DNA of 30,927 nt from Saccoglossus kowalevskii. Its lineage: Eukaryota; Hemichordata; Enteropneusta; Harrimaniidae. The translations under genes were made by a program, and so were the position numbers. The notes under the pieces are model-generated. The model did not search any database. It saw only the letters and a program-made list of their open reading frames with translations, and was not told the origin of the DNA. The DNA lies in assembly GCF_000003605.2 (NCBI RefSeq), contig NW_003156233.1, positions 195,959-226,885 of the forward strand, written 5' to 3'. Of this stretch, positions 13,801 to 22,329 are shown in pieces (the stretch's first letter is position 1; each line of letters opens with the position of its first letter).

Positions 13801-15399
13801 ACAGGATGGTTGTCATAACAAGAAGGGGAATCACGTACTAACGCGCGGGAATTGAGTCCTAGGCGACGATAACAACACACGCTAAAAACACAAAGGCTCA
13901 TGGGTAGACGCTTGCTTGTAAACAATGACACCCTATGGCCATCTGACGCATGCGCAGGTGACGACTCCCCCGCTTTAACGTTGACGTGGTTCAGCCACAT
14001 ACGATAATGTATTGATTATGATTATGTCAACATATTTACATATTAAGTACGTTTGCCAGTTCTTGTCCAAATAATATTTCGAGTTCAGTAACAGGATTGG
14101 ATACTGGAGTAAGGAAATCCACAGTGAATATTTTATAAAAACACTTAGCAATCCACAGTGAATATTTTATAAAAACACTTAGCTTTGAATTAAGTGAAAG
14201 AAATTGGTACTTAGTTGTAATACTGTTATTGGGCATTAGATACGTCATATTTAATCTCGGGGGACCGATCACCTTACACAATTACCATGTTTAGAATAAC
14301 GAGGTTGTGTTCAATAATTGACAGCTGCTGGTCGCCAGTTACTCATGTAAGATTACACTTTAGATAAAAATTGGCAGGTGCCAGTTTTGTATGGATGTAT
14401 TGAGATTAATGAGGGTACATACTTCTCTAAGTACATAGACATGTTTAAGAAACGGCACGGCGCAAAATAACAGGTTATTAAATACATTTTTTGAAAAATA
14501 TGTGTTGTAGTCTTCGAACAGCGCGCTTTCGATTTCATGTAAACAAACAATGTACTTTACACGCGTTGTATACTATAAGATCCACATCGAACACGACAAG
14601 GGCGATGACCCTGGTGTTTTAATGTTCGACGCTAAACACACACTTTCTGTCCCTGAATGTGCTGATCCGGGGTAAAATATAGATAAACAACCCATTTGGA
14701 TAAAATTTGTATGTATATTTAGTAACGACAAGGCATAAAAATGCATTAGTATGGATGATAGTTGCCCGGAACTCAGTATTGTGGAAGCTCGTCAAGTCAA
14801 GTACATGGCTGGTAAAGATGATGTTTTCCGCGTTGCTTGCCCGGGAGCTTTATTCCATATAAGGACATCCTTACGGCATATACACGTCGCGATATCATCG
14901 TTGATGAAATGTGCTATGAATATACGGAGCAGAAGAAACAGTATTAGTTAAATCCTCTGTGAATACGAACTGATTGGATCAGGCTGAATCAGTAGAATCC
15001 AAATAGAATAATCAAAATTATGAAATTGGAAGCGATGCATGGTGGACAATAAGGTGAATAAAAACCTCATGAAAAGCTATTACTGATACACAGTACTGTC
15101 TGGGAGAAAATACAAAAAGTGTAAAAAAATGTATGATATACAGATATTGGGTTACCACGAATACATGATACGTCGGTCAGTCATGTGCACGGTTTTATTA
15201 AACTAAATGTAAAATTCATTGTGAGGCGTTGAGTTATTTTAATGCATATTTGTTCTTTTAATCTACAGGTGAATACAATCCAGACAATAGAGCTATTATT
15301 ACGTTGTCATCCGTATCTCAACCGTCATCCGGGTATGCTACGCCGACGTCTAGCGAAGAGGTGCAGCTATACCAAGCTGGACTTAAAACATATACTTAA
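10713..15399 (+). CDS. Spec3/Stum-family membrane protein (three coding exons, spliced)
   Basis: Joining 10713-10878, 13399-13581 and 15269-15399 gives 480 nt, or 159 residues plus TAA. Residues 1-28 are a polar N-terminal tail. Residues about 36-67 form the first hydrophobic region, with the family signature LVLNICIPGLGTAVAGFSVF followed by CC. Then comes a short loop (NPGQSSNGKAGTCC), a second hydrophobic segment rich in Trp (about 85-114, FWVGVVQLATCWIFFIGWIW), and a Ser/Thr/Tyr-rich C-tail. This is the Spec3 domain of sea-urchin Spec3, a ciliary and Golgi protein of embryonic ectoderm, and of Drosophila Stum, needed for mechanosensing by proprioceptive neurons. Vertebrate STUM has a similar length. 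Both introns are phase 1. A ciliary or sensory-cell role is inferred from family. ATGATG is chosen as start because an in-frame TGA lies at 10671-10673. However, TTTTCACAG at 10676-10684 could be a splice acceptor, so an extra upstream exon is possible. Orthology to Spec3 or Stum specifically is not resolved. Confidence 0.88.
11646..11890. repeat. TTAA-type MITE, family C, copy 3 (diverged)
   Basis: Begins TTAAAGATGCAATGTGAG, as in the copy at 1723. It shares with the copy at 439 the block TGACTGTTATTATACGA, then AACCAAAACAACC and GCGCATGCGTATTAGAGA. The right boundary is uncertain; TTGCAATGTATCTATTAA, ending at a TTAA at 11887-11890, is the best candidate. A 65-codon minus-strand frame inside it is not a gene. 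Confidence 0.5.
12399..12705 (+). repeat. TTAA-flanked MITE, family A, copy 1
   Basis: A 307-bp element including its TTAA duplications (12399-12402 and 12702-12705), with roughly 34-bp terminal inverted repeats. The left end reads TTAAAGCGCGGCAGTCGG and the inverted right end reads TTAAAGCGCGGTAGTCGT, with about four mismatches over the repeat. The interior includes GATATATGGGTCTCATATAA, AAGATGGCGACTTTGA and GAGTCACCGGCGGTAA. It is closely similar along its full length to the copy at 15396. No transposase is encoded. Ends and target site fit Kolobok-like or piggyBac-like non-autonomous elements. Confidence 0.88.
13399..13581 (+). CDS. Spec3/Stum gene, coding exon 2
   Basis: A 183-nt symmetric (phase 1-1) exon between TTTTTTTCTCAG and CAA|GTAAGT. 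It encodes the end of the first hydrophobic region, two CC pairs (residues 66-67 and 81-82) and the entire Trp-rich second membrane segment to Ser116. This is the diagnostic core of the family. It is shorter than a 60-codon ATG-started ORF would require, so simple ORF calling misses it. Confidence 0.93.
13840..13978 (-). repeat. TTAA-type MITE, family B, copy 1 (left end lost)
   Basis: Matches the reverse complement of the element at 26992-27132. Shared blocks are ACGCGCGGGAATTGAGTC, AAAGGCTCATGGGTAGACGC, TTGTAAACAATGACAC and TATGGCCATCTGACGCATG, then GCGCAGGTGACGACTC ending at CGCTTTAA (TTAA 13975-13978). The left terminal repeat is not recognisable before about 13840. The middle carries about 25 bases (AACAACACACGCTAAAAACA and flanks) that are absent from the other copy. 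The overlapping open frame 13794-14000 gets its peptide from this repeat. Confidence 0.75.
14116..14183. repeat. Perfect 34-bp tandem duplication
   Basis: The unit begins AATCCACAGTGAATATTT and ends AAAACACTTAGC. It occurs at 14116-14149 and again, without a mismatch, at 14150-14183. The exact identity implies a recent duplication, or possibly an assembly artefact. Confidence 0.95.
15269..15399 (+). CDS. Spec3/Stum gene, coding exon 3 (terminal)
   Basis: Starts after TTTAATCTACAG. The first two bases complete Ser117. It encodes a 43-residue hydrophilic C-tail (SEYNPDN, then a Ser/Thr-rich stretch, then EEVQLYQAGLKTYT) and ends at TAA 15397-15399. The stop codon lies within the TTAA target site (15396-15399) of the family A MITE that follows directly, so the 3' untranslated region begins inside that transposon. 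Confidence 0.87.
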
Positions 15400-15695
15400 A
15401 GGGCGGTAGTCGTCGCGCCACGCATGCGCGAGATATATGGGTTTCATATAAACAAAGATGGCGACTTTGACTGTTGCGCAGATCAATGAGTACAAACTGA
15501 GACGTTACGAAGCTTTAATTTAGTTTTTTTTCTAGGTGGTTGTAAAGTATCGAATGAGTCACCGGCGGTAAGTCGCGCCAAGGAAAAACCTCATACTTGT
15601 GATTTCCATTAGTAGAGCACATTGGATTGTGGGAAAATCACTGTTTATCAACAAAAATGTCGCACATGCGCAGCGCGACGACTGCCGCGCTTTAA
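15396..15695 (+). repeat. TTAA-flanked MITE, family A, copy 2, inserted at the stop codon
   Basis: A 300-bp element bounded by TTAA at 15396-15399 and 15692-15695. The left end TTAAAGGGCGGTAGTCG pairs with the inverted right end TTAAAGCGCGGCAGTCG. It is collinear with the copy at 12399 (GATATATGGGTTTCATATAA, AAGATGGCGACTTTGA, GAGTCACCGGCGGTAAG, GGATTGTGGGAAAATCA). The Spec3/Stum codons ACT TAA read directly into the left TTAA. The empty site would have read ACTTAACTCTGACC, which keeps the same stop. The insertion therefore changed the 3' untranslated region but not the protein. Confidence 0.9.
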
Positions 15696-15997
15696 CTCTG
15701 ACCGACATGGACACATAACGCAGTTTTGTTGTTGGCTTTTTAAAGTGAATATGTACTAACATTGCGGGTATGATATAGTTGGGTGTCCGCCTGCATCCTC
15801 TAACCCACCGGAATTAAGAACATGCAGTGATGTCATGGTATCGACACTGCGTTTCGTTATAGAAAGATGCATGGGCTACAAAGGTGTTTATGCTACGTGA
15901 ATCGCATAAGTGGACTTTATTTAACTGCTTCTGTTGTGGACTTTACTCTTGCCTGATTGCAGGCAGTTTATTTCTATGGTGATGCCTTTGAAGACAC

Positions 15998-16011
15998 GTC
16001 ACCATGGTAAC
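15998..16011. promoter_or_regulatory. Perfect RFX X-box motif
   Basis: GTCACCATGGTAAC matches GTNRCCNNRGYAAC at all 14 positions. RFX factors bind X-boxes to activate ciliary genes. The site is about 600 bp downstream of the stop codon of a Spec3-family gene, within or next to its 3' untranslated region. X-boxes usually sit in promoters, so a regulatory role here is inference. Confidence 0.45.
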
Positions 16012-16141
16012 CATCGTCCTTTCGTTGTTGATAAAATCGCTGCGTTCGTTGATTACAATACTTAACCATCCTTATAGGAACGCCTTCAAGTTGCGAGCAT
16101 CAATTTTTCATCGTGTTGTCGTGTTCTTATAATTTCGTTTA

Positions 16142-16147
16142 AATAAA
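16142..16147 (+). terminator. Polyadenylation signal of the Spec3/Stum gene
   Basis: AATAAA, followed by a U/GU-rich stretch (TTTTGTATCATTTGTTGT) within about 25 bases, as expected of a cleavage and polyadenylation site. It is the first well-formed signal seen after the stop at 15399. Confidence 0.55.
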
Positions 16148-16194
16148 CGAGTTTTGTATCATTTGTTGTACAACCAATCTATCGTTCATCGAGT

Positions 16195-16290
16195 AATTTA
16201 TGTATTTACTTATTCATTTTATTATTGATTCATTGAGTGGGTGATTTATTTGTTTAATTTATTTATTATTCAAGTCATTCATTGCTAGGT
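16195..16290. repeat. Degenerate ATTT/ATTC tetranucleotide repeat
   Basis: A run of imperfect four-base units (TTTA, TTCA, TTTG), for example TTTATTTGTTTAATTTATTT. It follows closely after the poly(A) signal. Confidence 0.7.
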
Positions 16291-19200
16291 TATACGGTAC
16301 GTCGAGATGTTATAGTGCCACTCAAAAAAAAGAAAAAAATGCCAATTGGCTGCCATCTTCAAAGCAGACGTAAAAAATACTTATTTTAGTTAAATGATGA
16401 GATACATATTTTTTAGGATGTGATTCAGAAACTAGATATGGCAGCTTATCAAAAAATGTGGGTAATTTTTGTGATTCATAATGTGGGCTATTTTTTGTCA
16501 CAAATCGTAAAAATAAATTAGCCTGGGCACGTTTATTCCGGTCCATTTTGAGTAAACTGGTGTCATTAAAGACACATTTTTCAAGAAAAATTCAATAAAA
16601 AGAGGTACGTATGTTTTACGGCATTCTAAGATTGGAAAAAAATGGAAAAAACAATCTACCAAGGGAAGTTGAAACTATTTCAAATTGACTTTTTTGCGTA
16701 TGAGATATTTGTTAATTTGCATAATCATCCTTATATGTACCAGAAATGTCAGATAATTTTTCAAATGTCCATGGACAGGGTTTGTCTCAGCATTTTCCCA
16801 TAGCGATTCCCGACTAGGAAAATGAACTGGATCTTGCAATATATTCTGTGTACAAATGGGACACCTTTTTATATTTAAGTGGGGTCTCTCTCATATCGAG
16901 GGTTCGGGAAGTAGAATATGAGGTTAATGCAATTCTTAGCCCTGAAATCTACTGAATTGTCTTGTCAAAAGTTAATGTATAGTAAATTGTGAGGATTCAG
17001 ACATTATTCATCTAGATAAACACGTGACAGTTTTATAAAATCCACGTGGCAAATGTGCTTAATAATATTGAAGTTGAAACTTTCACAGCATATTAGCATT
17101 GATGTGTACTCTTCAAAAAAGTTAAAAAAAGGAGTTTCAATTAAAAGTGCCTGAAAGGCGAAGCTTATTCTTAAACATTTGCGTTCTCGTATTTGATTGG
17201 CTTATTTCTCATTAGCTTAATACCGACTGTACTTATAATGTATATTGTTAGTTACGAATGAGGTCACGGCGCATTACGTCATGTTATTAATCAGTTGAGA
17301 GGAGACGCACACGAGGTATTAAAACGAACGATAAAGCAACCGATTACGATTGTAGTAATCCTGCATTGAAATTCGATTACACGAACCACCTGCTAAATTC
17401 ATTTCAATATGGTAGCTTATAATGACTGATGGTAGATGGACAAATGGAAGTTATTGTCGACGCAAGATGGGCACATTCTTTTTTTTTGAATTTTCTACAC
17501 ACAAATAATTTCTTACTAACAAAGACAAATGTCAACGTCGTCAGCGTGGAAATATATTATACTCCCGGATTTACAAATACATGTACGAACAGAGATAAAT
17601 GGATACTTACTGCAATGTAATCGTACTCAGACCATACCATAATTCTTAGGAACAAACTTGAAGGATGACAGTGTTATAAAACAAGGCAATGACGGGGTGT
17701 GTACACTAACGATCGAGACACAGCCGATCCCATTATCTAAGCGAACATTGCCGTACGAGTTAACACGTAGTAAAAGTTTCGACACAGAGTCCTTTATTTA
17801 AATTAAATACACCAAATACACCGAAATGTCAAAAAAAAATAATAATATACGTGCAGTGTATTGGTACGCTTGAAATAAATCGGCCATGTGGTTACTGAGA
17901 AAAAGTCGATAACACTCACAAGCAAAGAGCTCGCAAAAACACACACATATGTAATTTTGCAAAAAAAATAAATATTCAAAATTTCCTAACGGAACTGAAT
18001 CATAGTGGATTCTTACAAATTTTGACAAACATTCGATATTGTTGATTCACGCACAATCTGTTTTGCTTTGACTCTAAGCGCTGTCAAGTTTTCAGCACGT
18101 GGTACCACGAGAACACGCAGTTACAACTAATATAATATAATAGGTATAATATATTTTACTGTTATTATCGTGGTTTGTTTTACATTTTTTGTAGTGAGTA
18201 TATTAATAATTATTTCAATTTCCGCTAAAATTCCCTATTCCGGTAAACCATGATTTTTATTCAACATTGAGATAGATTCGCCTCGAAGGATTCTACTGGA
18301 ATCGTAAAATGTCACGCCCAGGTGTCGAAGTCACGGTGCAGCAGGGTAGTAAAAGTTTAATAAACCTCAGTTTCATTATTAACTTAAATCTTGTTTTAGC
18401 TGAAGGAAATGCCATGCAGTGGATTACACCTCGTGCTACCTACTTACATACTGTAAAAAAACCATAATGCTCACCATTATTTGTTCAATACAGTATGAAC
18501 CACAATGTCGCACGTTATTACATTTGTATTAATTTTGTCGTGCACACTCTCCATAACATTTTTCAACACTGAATTATTTTTCAAAATGGCCGTCATTTCG
18601 TTCGGGATACAATTGGAAATGCTCATAGAACGATTTAGAAAGCCATTACCGTTTTGAAAATAGTGTAAATAAATGACAACTACACTAAAATAGTTTTATT
18701 TCACGAGTTTACGAAAATTCCGAATATAATAAAATTATTGATTGTGGTTTCATTTTGGAGCGAAAAATCGTTCATAGTCTCTGAACAGAACCATAACGTA
18801 TGGCGGGAATAATTTTCATATTGTACAATTCATGGGTGAATAACCAAATTTGAATAATCACCACATTTAAGATCAATCCAGTGATGCGTACAACCTTGGA
18901 CGCATTCACTGAAAAAACTTCGCATTCGGTCAAATTTCCCGTTTGATGAGTCATGATTGATCAAATTACATGTTGAGAAAAATATTACCCTGATAAGTCA
19001 GTGCACAGCCGGATAATATAGTGCGACTATTTAGAGTGTAACGAGAACATGGAATTACTTGTATGAGATCATAAATAGTTGATACATCACTGCAGACACC
19101 TCGCGGTGAGCTTCTTTCGCGATCTGTGATTTTCGCAAAGAAATATGTGTTTACAATTGTATAGACTTTTTTTTTATAATTAGCTTGATGGATGACCGTG

Positions 19201-19956
19201 ACGGCAGTGTTCTAACATCACTCGGGGTGAATTTGTAGACTATGCATGGTGAGAAATGATGATAGTAGTGAGAAAATGTATTGTATAACTTGTACAAAAG
19301 AAGACATTATTTCTCTTTGCCATAATAATATAGAAGCACGGCCTCCAGCTGTATCTTCGTTGTCGGGAATCGTAGTGAATCAGATTTTATGTTCATAACT
19401 GACAATTTTTCAAGCAAGGTTCGCTGTTTAAGGATTCATGGACAGCCAGTTTGTGAATTTTTATGCTGCATAAATTAAAAATAAAATAATTCTATTTCTG
19501 GGAATTCGTCAAATTCGATTTCAGAATGAAATGTAATTATACTGCGGTTTTTAAACAGTTACCTTTAAATGCATGAATTTATCGGGCAATTGAACATTTT
19601 CAACGTGTTACTGGCATATTTAAAGTGCCGAAAACGTGGCAAATCTGTTATTTCGCTCAAAGATGTTTTTATGGAGTATAGAAATTAAGTTTTAAATATA
19701 TTTAAAACGTAAATACTGTATTAACATATGCTTATGTTCGGTAAAAGAATATAACAATACTCATGGGGATTGTTAGTTACAACATTTGATGGTACAGTGG
19801 CTCGAAGGTAAGATTCTATCTCGATCTACTTGGCAGCGTTTTGACAGCGAATCTGACACACCAGGAGTGTAATTTATTGAAATCGTTACATTTTGGCGCG
19901 TGATGAATCTCACTTGCATGATTTACAGTACATGATCATTTCTGGTACATTTGTAA
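16291..19956. other. Non-coding spacer
   Basis: AT-rich with no recognisable exon. TGCCATCTTC at 16351 and AAAATGGCCGTC at about 18583 belong to the scattered YY1-like motif class. CGTGGTACCACG at about 18102 is a 12-bp palindrome. Open frames at 16322-16546, 17429-17620, 17798-18028 and 18772-18954 show no domain. Confidence 0.4.
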
Positions 19957-19995
19957 CCCCTCCCCTCCCGCATCACCGCCCCAACGCCCACCCAC
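19957..19995 (-). other. C-rich island, potential G-quadruplex on the minus strand
   Basis: CCCCTCCCCTCCC, then CCCC and two CCC tracts, in otherwise AT-rich DNA. On the minus strand this gives six G-tracts (GGG, GGG, GGGG, GGG, GGGG, GGGG) with loops of 1, 4, 9, 1 and 1 bases. One loop is longer than the usual 7-base limit, so a canonical quadruplex is possible but not certain. Confidence 0.45.
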
Positions 19996-20290
19996 AGTGA
20001 TTACATTATTTGTTAGAATATCCACATATATGTCTGTATTGTATCCAGTAACACATGATTGTTAATTAGCAAATTAATGACATTGTTTTAATACACATAA
20101 CCCGCGAATATTCGTCATTATATTCATTGTATAATTACCTGTTAATACACAACTAAATTATACATCAATGATCAACATTGAATATTATTCATAAATGCTT
20201 ATTTTGTTTTTTAGATATTTCTGAAAAGCCTGATATAATCATCACCACACATCACTTATCCTTTCGAAAAAAAAAATACGCACAGAGTAA

Positions 20291-20907
20291 TCATGTAAGA
20301 TGAATGTACTGAATATTCCTTTCCCAAGCTAAGCCAGAAAACACAGCAGATGCGATAGGTTGGGATCCTTCTCTGCAATCCCACAACAGCTTTTCTTGAT
20401 CAAATAGATATAGTTCAAGATAAAACTGCTCTTCGTCTATAACGCTATCAATCTCTTGCCAATTCTCCGTGCGTGACTGCGATGGATATATGAACTACTA
20501 CATCGGCATCACCAGCTAGAACACCGTCTGCGACATCGTCGTTAAAACTAGAGCGGAGTTCATCGACGCATATACAAATGTCGTCAAATATATTACTTGA
20601 ATTATTAACATGTAATTACACGAAGACGCTCACCGTAATCATTAAATTTGTGCCCGATTAGTCAAATTCTGCTGGGTTTGTTGCATTCCCGAGTTTACAT
20701 TGGCACAGTAATTCGACATGTTGACCCAGTGATAGACGCTGCAGCACAAGGGAATACCAACAGTAATGATCGTGGAGATAAGTCATCCTGTAGTTGGTTC
20801 GTGTTAATCGTGATTTCTAGGGCTATATAAAAGAACTTGTCACTCAACCGGATACCGGGCGCCGTAATGTCGTTGTTCGGATCAATGCATGAATTAAATA
20901 TACAAAA
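20291..20907 (-). pseudogene. Possible decayed coding segment, unassigned
   Basis: Three stop-free minus-strand stretches lie head to tail in a GC-richer patch: 20695-20907 (70 codons, no ATG needed), 20448-20615 (55 codons, containing ICVDELRSSFNDDVADGVL) and 20291-20494 (67 codons, containing EIDSVIDEEQFYLELYLFD). The second and third overlap in different frames. Two in-frame stops separate the second stretch from further open sequence upstream. The last stretch loosely recalls MADF/SANT-type DNA-binding domains (ELY, then LLWD), but this is weak. The 20648-20830 plus-strand frame overlaps the first stretch. It may be a degraded gene or transposon fragment, real exons of an unrecognised gene, or chance. 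Confidence 0.22.
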
Positions 20908-21206
20908 TCATTATAATAATTTACAAAACCTGAAATTAAAGCTTGTCTGTCAGCAATATAAAAAAAATTGAATATTAATAATTGTTATGTAATAAATAAA
21001 TAAAAAATTGAAATAAGAAACAAACATGAACATAAGGGTGCACGATATATCATTTTCGTGTCCAAGTACGGCATCAAAAACGCCATTTTTTCACCATCGA
21101 TCATAGCCTCGTTCCCACAATTCAACAAGAATCAACAAGCAGCTTACCGGCTGAAATAACTTCGCTGTTCGTGATGCATAATGAGAAAGGAATATGAAAT
21201 CAATCA

Positions 21207-21535
21207 GTCTAGCCATTGTCAAGATAACAAGATTATTCACTAAAATGGGAAAATGGAAGTTATCGACACTAAATAAATTAGTCTAATAGAGAAATGAATC
21301 AAGTCATTCTGACAGTGATCCATCCAACATATCTAAATATAGAATATCAAAACATTCGGGGTGGTCGTATTTTCAAAAAACCCACAGAAATGACTATTTT
21401 TACTGAAATTGACAAAAATATTCACTAAAATTATCTAAACAATTGGGCTAGCCATTTTCAAGAAGAAGTCGAAAATAGCATTTTTTCTACTAATAAATAA
21501 CACAAATGTTCACTGAAATTAGATAATTTAAGTTA
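21207..21535. repeat. Degenerate direct repeats
   Basis: CTAGCCATTGTCAAG at about 21209 recurs as CTAGCCATTTTCAAG about 240 bases later. TTATTCACTAAAAT recurs as ATATTCACTAAAAT and TGTTCACTGAAATT. This looks like an old tandem duplication, blurred by mutation. Confidence 0.4.
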
Positions 21536-21549
21536 TGGTAACCAAATGA

Positions 21550-21744
21550 ACCACCCACAATACATTTCAATGCGGTGAATGTGAAACTTATACAGCTGAA
21601 GAAGTCGAAAATGTTGAAGCCGACGGACGACGACAAACAATTACAAATGTGAAGAGCTCCGCACTGTCGACCGAGTCAACAGCGGCGCTAAAACATACAA
21701 TCCAAGTATTAACATGGAAGGAAGACAAAGTGGTATGGAAATGA
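21550..21744 (+). other. Unassigned 64-codon open frame without ATG
   Basis: Open from just after a TGA (21547-21549) to a TGA at 21742-21744. It reads through FQCGECETYTAEEVENVEA and ends LTWKEDKVVWK. It is clearly GC-richer than its flanks, hydrophilic and charged, which is exon-like. No convincing acceptor is seen immediately upstream; a possible donor is AAAGTG|GTATGG near its end. I recognise no domain. The minus-strand frame 21588-21782 is its shadow, or the reverse. Confidence 0.2.
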
Positions 21745-22329
21745 CTGTCTATAGTATTCAATGTTTTTCTGAAATAGTACAACTGAACATGACATTGACT
21801 TTGGAAACAGTATAAAATTGTGTGTGGGTAATGCAGAAGCTTTATCGTTATTTAATTATTAAGTTATCCAGCCCCAGTCTGTCCACGAAAATGACTAAAT
21901 ACCGCAAGCATTGGATTAATTTAGCTTAAGTCATAATCGCATGACATTTTTTAGGTTTAAATTATGAAGTATAAGATATGTAGATTACATTGTTTCTGAC
22001 AGTGTCTATTTGACCTACGATTACGATTGCGATTCTTATTGGAGTAGTTTGGATTTGGGGGAGGATTTCGTAAATGAAGAAAAAATGACGTCGCCAATGT
22101 TCATATTTGCACTGTGAATCAACATACGATGATCCATTCTATCTCTTTCATTTCCTCATAATTGGCGCGAGAATAACAATGTATCGCACGTAAATTGGCC
22201 GGCTTATTGACTCCCAAAATTACGACTAAATGTACAATTGGATATGGCACAGATTTGTTAGCTGAAATGGGTTTACTAATATATTCCATTCGTAACGCTG
22301 ATGTGTGCAAACTGTGCATCATAGATCGT

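Larger units (their letters stand above)
13582..15268 (+). other. Intron 2 of the Spec3/Stum gene (1687 bp, phase 1)
   Basis: The donor is GTAAGT and the acceptor is TTTAATCTACAG. It holds a truncated family B MITE at 13840-13978 and a 34-bp tandem duplication at 14116-14183. Open frames at 14036-14281, 14353-14550 and 14751-14951 have no recognisable domain. Confidence 0.85.
15400..16147 (+). other. Probable 3' untranslated region of the Spec3/Stum gene
   Basis: Runs from the stop codon through the family A MITE and about 450 bp of single-copy-looking, relatively GC-richer sequence to the AATAAA. No other coding exon is seen here. The transcript end is inferred only from the poly(A) signal. 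Confidence 0.5.

Noticed and set aside
13794-14000. Open frame sharing a peptide core with another at 26932-27132, suggesting a conserved small protein family
   Set aside because: The shared peptide is the translation of family B MITE DNA in both places, with different ends; conservation is at the DNA level.
21968-22117. 49-codon acidic open frame on the plus strand (contains YDYDCDSYWSSLDLGEDF)
   Set aside because: Short, lacks clear splice borders in frame, and has no known match.
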